Assembly: GCA_023375675.1 (NCBI GenBank)
Contig: JALQBC010000004.1
Span: 868,001 to 932,000, forward strand
DNA from: Cytospora piceicola
Lineage: Eukaryota > Ascomycota > Sordariomycetes > Diaporthales > Cytosporaceae
Length of the DNA stretch: 64,000 bases
Reading direction: 5' to 3'
The translations under genes were made by a program, and so were the position numbers. Below the pieces are notes generated by a model that was not told where the DNA came from, did no database searches, and worked only from the letters and a program-made list of their open reading frames with translations. Below are positions 10,575 to 24,400 of the stretch, one piece after another (the stretch's first letter is position 1; each line of letters opens with the position of its first letter).

Positions 10575-11350
10575 CTAACTATATAAAGTATATCGTCCTC
10601 CTTCTTTAACCTAGCAGCGAGAGCCTATTACTCTTTATTAGTAGTTTAGCGGCCCTTATTATTAGTAGTCTAGCGGTCTTTATCGTTAATAGTCTAACGG
10701 TCCTTATCCTCCTCGTCTTTTTCGATAGTAAGCCTTTTACGTTTAGATAATATCGCCTTAAAAGAACCGCTTTAAGAAATATTAAAAAGGGACCGATCGT
10801 AAACCTTATAGCTATTAGCTAGCTTAATAGCCGTAAAGCAGGTATAACTATATATTATAATACGGTCGATACCGCCGGCGACCTAATAGTTAAACGAGTA
10901 GTGCTTTTCTTTAACTTTCGTTATTTTAGCTTAAACACGTTATTTACGTTTAAGGTATAGCCTTAGCTTATTTTATACGGCGATTTAATATATTTTAAAA
11001 ACGAAGGTACAGACGCGGCCTTAGTTATCTTTTAAAGCTAGGCCGAAGGCGTTAATACCCGGTACGTAAGGCTTTTTAAATACTTCGTAAATATTATTTA
11101 TAATAAGAAAGGCTTTATAAAGGACTTTATAAAGGCCGGAGCCGACTAAGTATTATAAGTATTTATATATATAAAGGGAATTAGATAATACTTATAGAAA
11201 GTTTTAACTTTACTTAAGTTTTAGGTTTCGGATATCTTATTAATAAAGTAAGTAAGTAATAGCGTTAAATAAGTTTTATAGTTTTTTAGCCGGGTAGTAA
11301 TTAGTTTAAAAGTAAAAGTATATAAAGTTTAAAAGTAAAAGTATATAAAG
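10575..11350 (+). pseudogene. Degenerate frame next to the left TIR (unknown)
   Basis: Followed in one frame (phase of position 10742) across about 255 codons with about 14 TAA/TAG interruptions, each explainable as RIP of CAA, CAG or TGG. It begins with a hydrophobic stretch containing a 24-base in-frame repeat (10640-10700, pattern ISSLAVFIV). It continues with a mixed globular-looking part including NIKKGPIVN, KAGITIYYNTVDTAGDLIV and TRYVRLFKYFVNIIYNKK. The original start may be an ATG now read ATA near 10575. It is the first frame inside the left end, where giant elements often keep their recombinase, but no catalytic motif could be recognised. Orientation is inferred from composition. 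Confidence 0.4.
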
Positions 11351-11520
11351 TTTAAGAGTTTTAGGCTAACTAAGAGTACCGATAGTAGATAATTATAATA
11401 GGCGACTAACAGATCTTCTCTTTAAAAGTTAAGTATATAAAGTTTAAGAGTTCTAGCTAACTAAAAGTACTAGGACGATAGATAAATATAATAGACGACT
11501 AACGGATATTCTCTTATATA
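11300..11520. repeat. Short tandem repeats, 24 and about 110 bases
   Basis: First 'aaagtttaaaagtaaaagtat' repeats with a period near 24. Then a longer unit starting 'tataaagtttaagagtt' and containing 'gactaacagatcttctctt' appears twice (about 11343 and 11441). Both are degenerate and inside RIP-mutated DNA. Confidence 0.6.
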
Positions 11521-13754
11521 GAATCAGTCTGTATTTAAAGTAACGATATTTTATAGAGAACTGTAAAAGTTTAGATTAAAGTTTTTTATTACTTAAAAAC
11601 ACTGTATACACTTTACCTTACCGCCGCTAGCTATATAGAAATAACGACCTTTATTTATTAAGCAGGTCTTACTTTACAGGTAGGTCTTACTTTATAATAA
11701 TATCTGATTTACTATCGATAAGCAGAGAAAGAGAGAGAGGTATCGTATAGTATATAAAACTTATAAAGTATATAATAGCTAATAGCGTTTTATTTATTCG
11801 GCTGTTTTTACAGTTCTAGCTACTTTTACTACTAAGAACGTAAAAGCAGCTAAGAACGTTTACTATATATAGGTTTCGGAGTTATAAGGTTTCGGAATTA
11901 TAGATAGCCGGTAATATTTAGAATATATAATATAAGCAGGAGTTTTAAAAAGGGATCTTTTAACTCGAGTATCTTTTTATAGACGAGATACCGGTTAAGT
12001 AAAAAGACAATAAAAAAGCTAACTAATTAAAGCAATAAAAGCGATATACTAATCGAGGTTATTAAATAGTATTATATAATTAATAGCCGAAGTAAAAGAC
12101 GTTATATTATACGTTTATTTATCTAACTAAAAGAATTAATTACTTATAATAAGATTTCCTTATAAATATATTAAAAGCTATATCTAGTATACTAAAATAA
12201 TGTTCTATTAGGTATAAAACATACTTAAGAAAACATATATACCTTAATATAAAGTACTTTAGTAAAAAAAAAAAAGGTAGATAGTTAACCGGGGTGTTTA
12301 CAGACTAAAGTAACTACTAGCCCGAAGATAACTATAGCTACCTTTACGTATTATATCTCTCCTTTAACCTATTAGCTATAGGGGCGACTTAACTTATTAG
12401 TTATAAGTCTTACGGAGTTACCCCTTACTATAAAAGTATTAAGTCTTTACTTAATTTAATACCCTTAAAATAGTAATAATCTTTAATCTTTTTTTCGGTT
12501 TTATACAGCCTATTAAAGTTAAAGATTAGTATAGGTTTAGGTTTAAGTTTAGTTTAGTCCGGTAGTGTTCGTTAACGATAGAGATAGCGGTTTATTTCGA
12601 TATACCTATAAAATATATACCTTATATACTAAAAGCTATATTTAAATAAAAAGTAACTTTAACCGGTTATTTAATTTAGGTATAGGCGAGGAGGAGGTAT
12701 ATATAGCAGCCGGGGTAAGTATTTAAAACGGTCTATAACGTAAGAATAAAACAGTAAAATAATATAAAGGTATAAACGCGGCTAGTATAACGTAAGTGTA
12801 TAAGTTTAAATAGAAACGGCATAAGACTTTTTAAGCGCTTACGTTAATTAAAAGGCAGCGTTTTAAAGTACTTATATAATTACTACTTTATTAACTTTAG
12901 CCTTAACTATAATAACTACCTACCTAAATACCTAACTTAGTTAAACGTAAAAGAGGTTAAACGTAAAAGAAGCTAAACGTAAAGAAAGCTAAACATAAAA
13001 GATAGATTCCCTACTTCGAGCTAGTTATAGAAAGTAACCTTTTTCGCTACCTTATTAAAGGTATTAGGTTAAGCTACTTTTACGTTTCCGATTTTAGTTA
13101 AGACCTCTGTATAAAAGTAAACAGACTAAAACGATAAAAAGGCTAATACGATTTTACTTAACTTTATATATTATATAACCTACCGGAAGTTTACGTGTAC
13201 GGCTATAGCTATAGCTACGGCTACCTAGCTTAAGGTTTATTTTCCGCTATAGTATAGCTTAAAAAAAGTATAAATAGCCGAGGCGATAGTAAAACGATAA
13301 TAAAAAGCGGTTTAAGTTAAAGGATTTCTTTACGATAAGTCGGGGTAGCTATACTAAAAGAAGCTTTAGCCGGGACGTTATAAATAAGTTATTAGCTAAC
13401 GATAAGTTTACAGTCGTTTAAAGATAGCCTTTCCGCTTAAGCTTTAATTATTAAGCCTAAAGCGGGAAAGCCTTACGAAATACTATTATATCTTTTATAA
13501 CTACTTATTAAATATCTCGGTAAAAATATAATATAAGGGATAGTATATAAACAGGGATATTACTACCGTCTTTAAGATATTATAATACAGACTTCCGGTA
13601 TTCGGTTTAAAAACTTATAAGTAGCTTAGCCTGTTTATACTATTAAAACCCTTCGGCCTTTAAATATTTAATAAAAAGGCGATAACCTTTTAGTTTATCG
13701 AATTAAACGCTATCGGCTTAAATATACTAATTTCTTACCTTAAAGTAAAGATAA

Positions 13755-14310
13755 TATAGCTTCGGCTTAGCCTTTTATACCTTTTCTATTAAAAGAGCTC
13801 GCTTTTTATACCTTCTCTATTAAAAAAGCCTTAGCTTAGCCTTTTATACCTTCTCTAATAAAGGTAAAAAAGCTTACCTCTTATACCTTCTCTACTAAAA
13901 GAGCTTTAGCTTAGCCTTTTACCCTTTCTCTAGTAAAAGTAAAAAAGCTCGCCTTTTATACCTTTATTAAAAGAGCCTTAGCTTAGCCTCTTACCTTTTC
14001 TTTAATAAAAGTAAAGGAGCTTACCTCTTATACCTTTATTAAAAAAGCCCTAACTTAGCCTCTTACTTCTTTTTTAGCAAAGGCAGAAGAGCTCGCCTCT
14101 TATACCTTTACTAGAAGAGCTTTAGCTTAGCCTCCTATCCCTTTTTTAACAGAAGTAGAAAAGCTTACCTTTTATACCTTTATTAAAGAAGCCTTAGCTT
14201 AGCCTCTTACCCTTTTTCTAATAAAGGTAGAGAAGCTTACTTTTTATACCTCTGCTAGTAAAGCTTTAGCTTAGCCTTTTATACCTTTTCTATTAAAAGA
14301 GCTTTATAGG
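13755..14310 (+). repeat. 72-base minisatellite, about 7 copies
   Basis: The landmark TTAGCTTAGCC recurs at 13831, 13906, 13978, 14050, 14122, 14194 and 14266, that is steps of 75 once and 72 five times. Each unit also holds 'ttataccttt' and 'taaaagta'. Steps are always multiples of three, which suggests in-frame expansion inside a coding region (24 residues per unit). Confidence 0.82.
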
Positions 14311-14457
14311 GAAATCGTAAAAATATTTATCCTTAACAGGTTCTTTAACTTAAGACTAAAGTATAGTTTTACCTTACCGGTACTTATATAAACAGATTAT
14401 TCCTTATAAAGACTCTATATCGAAATAACTAAATATAACCTACCTACAGTAAAATTA

Positions 14458-14612
14458 GCGTTTATAAACTCGGCTAAAGACGATAAAATATCGGCGTTTA
14501 TAAATTCAGTTAAAGACGATAAGATATCGGCGTTTATAAACTCGGCTAAAAACGATAAGATATCGGCGTTTATAAACTCGGCTAAAGATAATAAAATATC
14601 GGCGTCTATAGA
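14458..14612 (+). repeat. 36-base minisatellite, 4 copies plus a partial
   Basis: GCG at 14458, 14494, 14530, 14566 and 14602 starts units that read AFINSAKDDKIS on the + strand. Twelve residues per unit, charged and stop-free, so very likely a coding repeat. Confidence 0.85.
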
Positions 14613-16225
14613 ATAGGCGTTACGTAGTATATAAATACCGAGCGAGATAAATTCGTTAAACTAACTCTGTCTTAGTAGTAAATATAAACCTGTTTTAAAT
14701 AACTAGAAACGATATTATCTTAGTCGATACGTAGTTTTTCTTTAAAAAGCTAGTATTCGAGAATACCGAGCAGATCGAGTAAGTTACTCTACTTTATACT
14801 TTAATAAAAACTAACTAGTCCGTTACCTTAAATAGTCTATTAAACTTAAAAGTAGTAGTTTTAGCTTTCCCGATATTCTTTAAATAAAAGTATAACTACT
14901 ACCGGATAATAAACGATAACCTGCTATCTCTTATAAACGGTATATTCTATACGGAGTAGAAGGGGGTTTTTAAAAGCTAGCTAAGCTACTATTATCTTAG
15001 TATTATTATATTCGACAGTAATCTTTTTTATCCGGGCCGCTATTATAAAAGCTTTAAGTACGTTATAATAAACCTTTATACGTAGCTTAGTAACCCCGAT
15101 AACTGCCTTAAAAAAACCGAAAAGCCGGTAGTTCGGGTTTATAATCTTTAGTTATATAACCTTTTAGCTTAAATTAAGCGGTATTATAACGATGTTTTCC
15201 CCTGTTAAAGTAACGGCGAATATAACTAAAGTACGTCCTCTTTTATATTAACGTAATAGACTATTTATAAAGTAAAACTAACTTTAACGTATAGGCTAAT
15301 AGGTCGGAACGTTTATTAAAAGCTAAAGGATTAACTACGGTAGAATCTATTAAAACTAACCTATGTTTAAAATATATATATAAGTTTAAGCGCCTTATAT
15401 AAAGTAATTACTCTTACCTTAGATATTCCTAAAGGTTATTAATAAGATAAAGCTTAATAGATAATAATATAGATTATATATTTTACACTTACGTATATTC
15501 CTTTTATATATATATAAACAGACTAAATTCCGGATCGGTTTTTTCCTTACTTTATTAATTTAATATAATATATAGCTACGTTTAAAAGATATAGTATATA
15601 TACTATTACCTATACTTACCTTCGGCTAGTTTTTATAAAAACTTAACTTCCTTCGGCTCGCCGTAGATTATAATAGCTTTAAAGACTTAAAGTATTTATA
15701 AGCCGAGAGAAGAAAAGGCGTAACTTACTATATTAAAGTTTATTATAAGGTTTATTATCGATCTGTATTAGCTTTTAATTATCTCCCTCCTATATAATCT
15801 ATAGTTTCGGATTTAATACTATACGAAAAGCTAGCGTCGCGGTAATAACTAGCTAACGAACTCTCTTCTTTATATCTAAAGTAGCTTTACTTTATTTATA
15901 AGTTTTAAAAAAATATAAATAGAAGCTATATATAAATATTAACTTTAAAACGTTACTACTATAGCTACCTTTTTAAATCCTATTCCTTTATATAATACTA
16001 CTTAAACCCTATGCTTAATACTTATTCTACCTTTTTAACTGTCGGATTACTCGGCGATAGCTTAAATAATACTTTTAAGTACTACTTTTACCTTACCGCC
16101 GAAGCCTAAACCTCGATAAGCCGGGTTGCCTTTAAAGTATCGTTATAATAAAAGAAAAGATAACTTTAATAAGTAAAGACCCTTATAAAAAACTTAATAA
16201 TAATACAGAAAAGACAGAAAAGCTA

Positions 16226-17320
16226 CGGCCGGTCGACTTTCTTTTAAATCCTCGACAGATAATAAAGCTAGCTAAAATCTATAGCGATAGCGGCGCTAAA
16301 CAGGACCGGCAGCTTATACTCGAATAAAGAAAACGTATACTACTATAGCTATAGCGTTTTTAAGCCTTCCGGCGTACCTTTAAACTCCTTTAATACTTAG
16401 ATTTAAAGTAAGACGTGCTTAAAGGTCGTTAAAACCGCGTACTATCTTATATTAGCCGCTTATTTATATACCGAAAAGGCCGATATACTTAAAGGAGATA
16501 AAGTAGTTCGTATTTCGAATACGTTAACAGGATAAGTAGTTTACTCCGGCGTAGTAAAAGGGCGTAGTTATAGTACTTTATCTTACTTTAGTTAATATAA
16601 TACGGTTTTTAAGTAAGATAGTTAAGATTAATATAAAGCGAGTTATAGTATAAATAGCTGCCGTTATACCTAATAAACAGCTTATACTCGACTAAGTTAT
16701 TAAGTTAAATCCCGCTTTATAGCTAGTATTCCGTCGAAAACTAAGCTAACGCTTTAAATAATATAGTAATATAGTCTTTTTTTCTATAAAACTTTATATT
16801 ATTAATACCGTACCGGCCTTAAGGTAGATAACTTACTATATAAGGTACGATTAGCTTCGAGTATACTACCGGCTTAAAATTCTATATTAAAGTTTCCGAC
16901 GATACTATCTTTTACTCGGAAGTTAAAAGGATATATATACTAGAATACTCGTATATAACGCTTTACGAGTTTATTAGCTTAGCTATACGTTAGTTTAGCC
17001 TTTACTTCGCCTTATATATAAGCTAGAAAACCCCCTTTTATTACGTAGAAACCTTATTCGACCGTTTAATATTATAGATAGGTATAACTTTAAAGTAATT
17101 CTTATAGTAGTCTTAACGCTTCTTTAAAGCGTAAGTCTTAAAATTTACGTCGGAACCGACCGGGTAGTCGCTTAAATACTTTAGAAAGCTGCCGATAAGA
17201 ATATAACGGAATATTTTATCGCCGTTATAGTTATAAGCTAACGGCTAAATCTGTCTTTTATAAGGCTATATCGCTAAAAAGTCGACAGTAATAAAAGTAT
17301 AGCTTATAGCTTTACTATAA
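16226..17320 (+). pseudogene. Degenerate frame, unknown product
   Basis: One frame (phase of 16226) holds for about 365 codons. Stops are frequent (roughly one in eight codons), but there is an uninterrupted stretch of about 50 codons at about 16830-16985, containing SFEYTTGLKFYIKVSDD and VKRIYILEYSYITLYEF, and other readable parts such as RQIIKLAKIYSDSGAKQD and FTSEPTG-SLKYFRKLPIR. No family was recognised. Support is weaker than for the frames at 20.6-21.5 kb and 28.5-29.5 kb. Confidence 0.3.
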
Positions 17321-19420
17321 ACCTTTTATTAATATTATATACGTATATAACGCTATAGATTTTATAGCCGTAAGAAAGGCCTTTTATAAAAAATACCGTC
17401 GAGCCGCTTTTCGCGGTACTAATATATTAAGTCTTATTCGTCGTTTATAATAGTATTATAGTACCGGGCAGGAGGCTTTTTATACTTTCCGGCGTTATAG
17501 CTAAATACCTTTAACCTTTAACGTTATCGGAGTATTTAATAGTTACTTATAGCTGTTTTTAAAGTCGAAGTACCTCGAGTATTATTTTAATTTATTATTA
17601 TAGTAATCGGAGCGCCTAACTTTACTACTTACGATAGTAACAGTTTTATATAGCTTTTAAAAAACTATAGTTTAGCTAAAGATACTTTTATCTGTTAGGG
17701 TATATATACGTTCATTATAACTCTTCTATAAGCGACTCGTTAAGTTCGGATTTCTTTATAGTAAAGAGTATAATTATTTTTTATACCGGAAATACAGTCT
17801 AAAGGACTAAGAATATAATATACGAGTATAATCGTGAATAAGCGGTAAGGTGCGAAAATACCGATATATAATAACGTTAAACGAGATTCCCTTTATTTCT
17901 TATTTATCTAAAACTTCTTATTTAATTTAAAGGTTATCTTATAAGCGGTATTAATAATTAGCGAAACACAACAAACACGATAACTTACCCCTACTTACTA
18001 TTTTATCCGGCGCTCTTTAAGATAGCTATAATCTTAAACAGGCTAAGCGGCTATTTTTAGTCTATAGCCTATAAGAGGCTATAGACGATACGGTAGCGGT
18101 TTTCGGCTTATACCTTAAATACGTAAAGAAAGACAAGGTTATCGATAAAGCCGACCTATATACCGGTTATACCGGTTAGCTCTTTTATAGTTATAGTCTT
18201 TAAAGTATCGGCGACACGCGTATAATAGAACTTCCGGATATTATCTTCGCCTTTTTTTAACTTACGCCGGAGGGGGTTTATAAGGTAATCGAAGCTTAGT
18301 TAGTCGAGGGCTTTATCTACGACTTACTTCCTCTTTATATTTAAAAGGATAAGTATATCCTTTTCGGACCTGTTCTACTCGGAATATAAAATAGTATAAA
18401 ACATTTCGATATTAAGGTATAAAGGCTTAATTTAAAACCGCGCAGTATTATCGACGTCCTTATTATAGATAAAACCGTTGTTTAATATCGTTAACGGCTT
18501 TATACTAAAGGAGGCGGATTTAAAATGTATTAGTACTAGTTTATAAAACGACGAAAGTTAAAACCTACGTAGAAAATATAAGACTTTAAAAACGAGATCT
18601 TAGACCGTTAACGGCTTTATACTAGAGAAGGGTCTAGGATGTATTAGTATTAGTCGGTAAGGACGACGAAAGTTAAAACCTACGTAAAAGATATAAGACT
18701 TTAAAGACGAGATCTTAAATAGTAAAAGATATAAAAGCGACGACGATATATAAGTTTAGAACGGTAAAATATAAGATAAAAGCGATATTAAAAATATACT
18801 AAAAAAAAGGTAATATAAAAAACGTTAGAATATACCGTTATATAGTTTTTATTTATATAGCTATAAGTGTTTTTTATTTTTTATTTATTTACTAAAGACT
18901 AACACTAAAGTACTTTAGGTAGTTAACCCCGAAATACTTTAATATCGGCCTTTTCGGTAGTAACTATACTAACTTTATAATCTATATCTTTTCCGGCATC
19001 TTAATTACTTAGTAGTAGAGTATTATAGGCGGCTAACCTTATAATACCTTACTACTAAGTAATCGCGATATTAAAAAAAGACTAAACACTATCGTTATAT
19101 CTGTCTTAAACCCGCCTAAAGTATATACTTATTTTTATTATAAGTCCGACTAACTACGTTACAGTTTAGTAATTCTAAATTATATTAAATATTATAACTA
19201 AGCGGCTAACCTTAAAAACTATACTTAATACGTCCTTTAATCGTATTATCCGAAACTACCTCCCTTAACCCCTTTAATCTAGACAACAGATATAATATCA
19301 CGCTACCTTAACGTGTTTATATATACGTACCTAAAACGCTATACTAGCGGAAGCTAAACCTCGACGGCCCGGATAGTCTATTTATTTAATACTTTTTCGC
19401 CGGTAGATTTAATATCGCCG

Positions 19421-19585
19421 AGTAGTTTATTTTATATCTAGGTATAATCTCGCTAAGTAGTTTATTTTATATCTAAGTATAATCTCGCCGGGTGGTTTAT
19501 TTTATATTTAGCTATAATCTTACTAAGTAGTTTATTTTATATTTAGCTATAATCTCGCTAAGTAGATATAATCTTATCGAGTGCT
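19421..19585. repeat. 35-base minisatellite, 4 copies plus a partial
   Basis: Units start with AGTAGTTTATTTTATAT at 19421, 19456, 19491 (GGTGG variant) and 19526, then decay. The period is not a multiple of three, so this one is probably intergenic. Confidence 0.82.
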
Positions 19586-20469
19586 TTTTAGTCTCTTTAT
19601 CTATAAACTCGTAAGTATAAAGAACGAAAGTACTTAGTTATAAAAGCTTCCGGTAATAATCTCGCCGGAAGTTTACTTACTTATTTATACTACAGTATTA
19701 TTAAATATAAACGATAAAACACGCGTTCTCCGGCTATATATCTATATCTTATCTAATAATAATAGTTACTTCCGGCGGTAATTTCGTTAAATATAAAAAA
19801 GAAAGTCTACCCGGCTATAAAGTATTATAAGGAAAAGGGTGTTTAATAATAATAACTACCTTCGGCAGTAATCTTACTAAATATAAGGAAGTACGGTAAT
19901 AAGCTATAAGTAAAAAAGGGTGTTTAATAATAATAAATACTTTAACTTATCGTTATATAGCTTAGAATTAGCTATATATATTATTACCGATAGCGAGATT
20001 TATATTAACAGACCTTTAGTTCCGCTTCTTACTTAGTTATAAAAACCGGTCTCCGTATATAATATTCTGCTTTAGTAAAATATTTAAACTTATAGGCTAT
20101 ATGCTTTTACCTATATCTTTTTACGCAATAGCTATTACTTTCTTATATTATAAGCTTAAATATTTAACTTCGTAAGCTAAAGTTATTACCGGCGTGTTTA
20201 TATATATAGACTATTACTTTCTTAATAAGTTTAAGTCGGCTTTTACTATTTCTGTATACAATAGACTACTGTTTTATCGTAAAATAGTGTTTATATACCG
20301 GCCGTTATAAGGAAAGGTGTTTAACAGGTTTTTACTACCTATATCTTATCGTAAAGGCAGCTATAAACGGTAAGCCCGGCCTTTCAAGGCGACAGTATAC
20401 GATATATAGGTATAAATCTGCTATCGTGTATTTTACTTTACTTATTAAGTACCTTTTAAACTTTATTAA

Positions 20470-20625
20470 CTGTTTATATCTTTCTATTTATATCTTTCTG
20501 TCTATATCTTTCTATCTATATCTTTCTGTCTATATCTTTTTATCTACATCTTTCTATCTATACCTTTCTGTCTATATCTTTCTATCTATATCGTTCTGTC
20601 TATATCTTCCCTATCTACATCCTTA
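20470..20625. repeat. 14-base TCTATATCTTTCTG repeat
   Basis: About eleven pyrimidine-rich units alternating 'tgtctatatctttc' and 'tatctatatctttc'. Because 3 x 14 = 42, all frames stay open and a spurious 82-codon frame (20426-20674) results. I treat it as a simple repeat just upstream of the frame at 20.6-21.5 kb. Confidence 0.8.
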
Positions 20626-20639
20626 CTATCTATATAAGC

Positions 20640-21485
20640 CTCCCCGTCCTCGCCCTTTTAAAGCGTTATCGTAACTACTAAGCCGACTTCCTTCGCAACT
20701 TAAAATAAGAGAATAAAGCTTATAGCCTCCTACTTACCTTTAACAGCCTTACTTATAACCGTAATAATCATATTACCTTCCGGGCTATTTACGACTTAAA
20801 CGTCTTACAGCCTCTTTATATAATAGTATTCCCCTTTATCTGTCCTACCGTCTCCTTTAAAAAAGATAGTATAGTCGAAGATACCTAAAAGCGCTTTAAA
20901 GTAAGATATAGTAATATAAAAAAAAAAGACGTTCTCTTTATTATTATACACGCCGTTATAAATATAGCTAAGTTACGCTACTTAGACAGGTTTAAAACAT
21001 ATAGCTTAATCGATATCGTTAATAAAGCTATAGGCGATAACTCAACTAACCTTTTCCGGAAAACTATAAACAGTAACTTAACTAATACTTTCGGAGTTAT
21101 AAACAGAAACTTAACTAATACCTTAAAAACTATAAACAGAAAGCCGACTAGTACCTCCGGAATAACTATAAACAGCTTAACTAACTTCGGAATAGCTATA
21201 AACGGCCTAACTAACTTCGGAATAGCTATAAACGGCTTAACTAATACCTTCGGAAAGATTATAAACAAAAACCTAACTAACGCCCTCAAAACGACTATAA
21301 ATAACGTCTTCGAAACGACTATAAATAACGCCTTTAAAAAGACTATAAACAGAAGGCCGACCTATACGCTCGATAAAGCGTATACCCCCGGAAAGCCTAT
21401 ACGTCCTAGCTTTAACGTCGATACCGGAGATACTTTAGCCCTAGCTACTAGTCTCCCGGCCGAGCTACCTGCTAAGTCCTATTAA
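20640..21485 (+). pseudogene. Best-preserved degenerate frame, repeat-rich C-terminal half
   Basis: About 280 codons in one frame (phase of 20643) with only three or four TAA stops, ending at TAA 21483-21485. The first part reads as a globular domain, for example LLTFNSLTYNRNNHITF, RAIYDLNVLQPLYIIVF and AKLRYLDRFKTYSLIDIV. From about 21010 a 30-39 base coding repeat gives units like NGLTNFGIAI and NNAFKKTI. A Pro/Thr-rich tail (PGKPIRPSFNVDTGDT) follows. No family was recognised. The antisense direction is open only across the repeats, so the + orientation is favoured. Confidence 0.5.
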
Positions 21486-24400
21486 GTAAGTCTCCCTTAT
21501 ATAAAGTCTACAGCCTAGCTAATATAAATAGTAACCGGAAAACCTTCTTATCGTACTTAACGATAAGGTTAAAGGCTTTAATATAAAGACTATCTAAAAA
21601 GGTAAGATACTAAAAGGCTAAGCTACTACCTATATCGAAGCCGATAAGGCTATTAAAAGGATAGTAGCTAAAACTAACCTCGATACTTTTAGCTAAAAGC
21701 GTATAATCGATACAGTTAAGTCTATTAGTAAGTCTTTATATATCTTTATAAAGGCAGCCGCCGTTATAATACTAGTATATCGCCTTTATTTAGCCCGGAA
21801 GGCTAAAGCTAATATCGTATAAAACGATAATAACGACAGGTAAGGTAAAAGAGATAAAGCTTAATAGTATATTTAGTTCTTAATACTAGCCGATAAATCA
21901 TACCTCTTAAACGGCCTAAATCTTATATATATATATAGATATAGAATTATAAGTAGTGTTTTTTTTTACTTTAGTTTTATTTTAAAGTAACAGTTTTAAT
22001 ATTTACTTTAATTTAATATATTATAAACTGTCTTTAACTTAAAAATTTTATTTTAAATCTATATAAAGGTTACGGCTTATTAATTAACCGGCCGAATAAT
22101 TAATAGTTTTAATTATAAAAAGTATATTCCTAACCTAACGTAATAACTATAACTACTCTGTTATATTTAGTACTTTTAATATTATAATTAAAAGTTATAG
22201 GAAATAGCTGTTCGGTACCGAATATAGTTATATAACCTTTACCGTTAGAATTTAGGTAAGGAGTCTATAAATTCGATAACTTACTATAAAGTTTAAAACT
22301 AGATAACTAAATAATTAATCTATTTACTACGAAAGGGCCTGTTTATAACATTTAAGCTAATTATAATATCGCTATTACTATAAAGCTCTTTTAGCCTTTT
22401 AATATAATTATTTCTCTTCCGGTTATAAGCAGCTATATCGGTATATATACTTAAATAGCAGGCTAAACCGGTTTTTCTTTCCTTTAGTTATTAGAATTAT
22501 TACGATCTTAAGATAACGCCCTTATATACCAAGGCCGTAGATAATCTAAATAATAGAATACTCTTTTACATTTAAGCGTAAGGTGTTATAAGCATTATAA
22601 AAACCGGGGCTATAGCCGTTAAACCTATAGCTAAGGCTCTTTTAAATCTATAGGTCTATCGCTTATAAGCTTAAAACGAAGGTTCCGGAAGAAGCTATAG
22701 ATACGCTTAAACTCCTGTTTCCGCTCTTTTCGAGTAGCGTTAGCTATCTCGGTACCGAACTTATAACTAAAACGCCTTAAGGTATTATTATCGGCTTCCG
22801 CTTACTACTTAGCCTTAAGTTTAAAGGCCTTTTCTAATACTATATCTACTAGTATAAAACCCTCGTTATTATCGACCTTATTACTTAAAAAGATAACCTT
22901 ATTATCTCTACCGAAAAAACTATCGTTTATTATAATATCTCTGTTTTTATTTTCCTCGTCTACTATAAGGACGGTAAAAGAAAAGGGTACGGAAGGTTTA
23001 TACTAGCTATTTCCGTCTTTACCTTCCTCGCCTTTCTTTACTACGGTAAGAAAAAGAGCTACTACTATAAGAGCGACAAGAAAAGTAAATACAAAAGGTT
23101 TTTACTATATAACTTAACTAAGCTATAACGTATTAAAGAAAAAAGTAAGCTACCGATAGTAATAAGCCTTTCTATAATACGTATAGTTAGCGTAGGTATT
23201 ACCGGTATAAAACTTAATCTTTAAACCGTCTACTTTTTTTAAATTAATATAGTATCTAATAAAAAGACTATTACCTTTTATATACCGTCGGTAAAAACCG
23301 AATACGTAAATACCTATAATCTATACAAGTAAAGCGATAAGGTTTTTAACTTAACGTATACCTCAGCTATTACCTATACTTTATAGACGAAAGCGGGCGT
23401 TCTGTCGTAAGTTATAAACAACCGCGTTTATAGCCGGCAGGTCGAGCTATATACTATTAATAAAGAAAGAAAGGAGAAAAAGGATAATACTTACTAATTA
23501 CTTAACTTTATAGTTCGTCGGGTAACGGTTATCCGGAAATCTTATAACTAAATCTAAATACCTCGTTCTAATAACCTCTTAAGCAAACCCTAGTATAACC
23601 GGGGCCTTTAAGCAATAGCGTTAATTAAAATATAACCGTTTAATAAACCGGTCGATAAAGTTTAGTAATAGATTTACTAAAACCTTACTTTAAAGAACTT
23701 ACAGTTTAAAAAGGTATTAAAAAGGGCAGTAGAGTTAAAGGTTGTAGAAAAGGCGATAAAAGATATTATTAAATAAGTAATTAATTTAAACAGTATTAAA
23801 ATATATATATTAAGAGAGTGCATTATACTTACTAAAAGATTAAAAAAAAGGTTAATTATAATATCTGTTATTAAAAAACGTTAAATATTAATGTTTTACT
23901 ATAGTTTAATATAACGTTTATATAGTTAAAGTAACCGGTTTAATAACCGGTCGCATTATTATAGTAACGCGTTACTATACAGGTAACTATAGTAATATAC
24001 GTTCTAAATCTAAGTATTAACTGTATTTATAATATAGCTAGTAGTATAGCTTTTATATAGCTAATACGACCGGTTCAGCTACCGGTTACGTTATTATAGT
24101 AACGTATTTCTATACAGGTTATAACTATTATATTAGATAGTTAAGTTACAAATACCGTAGTAGTATTATATATATAATCTTAATTTAGGCTATTAAAACC
24201 TATTATATTATACACCTTACTTAGATCTAAATCAGGTATAAAATATAGATCTGTAAAAACTAGCTCTTTAACGTCTACTTAAAGGTCTTTAAAAACCTTT
24301 AAGCCTTCTACCTCTATATACCTTACTACCCTTATATACGTTACCTTATTGACTTACCTTTTTATTTTATACCCTTTACTAAACCTATTTTCTAAATAAC

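Larger units (their letters stand above)
11521..16225. other. Element interior, no frame followed through
   Basis: RIP-mutated DNA with extreme CA/TG loss. I did not trace a long frame here apart from the two minisatellites listed separately (13755-14310 and 14458-14612), which have periods divisible by three and so probably lie in former genes. Confidence 0.5.
17321..20639. other. Element interior with noncoding minisatellites
   Basis: RIP-mutated DNA. It includes a twice-repeated block around 18500-18720 ('gttaacggctttatact...gatgtattagtactagt') with a period of about 120, the 35-base repeat at 19421-19585, a roughly 110-base repeat at about 19745-19935 ('taataataactaccttcggcagtaat'), and the 14-base repeat at 20470-20625. 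I saw no frame worth calling. Confidence 0.5.

Noticed and set aside
9984..14310. CRISPR-like regular repeats
   Set aside because: Repeats are adjacent without unique spacers, and the genome is fungal; these are satellites and minisatellites.
16226..17320. Helicase or RecQ-like identity for this frame
   Set aside because: A vague resemblance only; no Walker A (GxGKS/T) or DExH motif could be found after allowing for RIP.
20426..20674. 82-codon frame (+) of Tyr/Ile/Phe/Leu
   Set aside because: Produced by a 14-base simple repeat; not a membrane protein.
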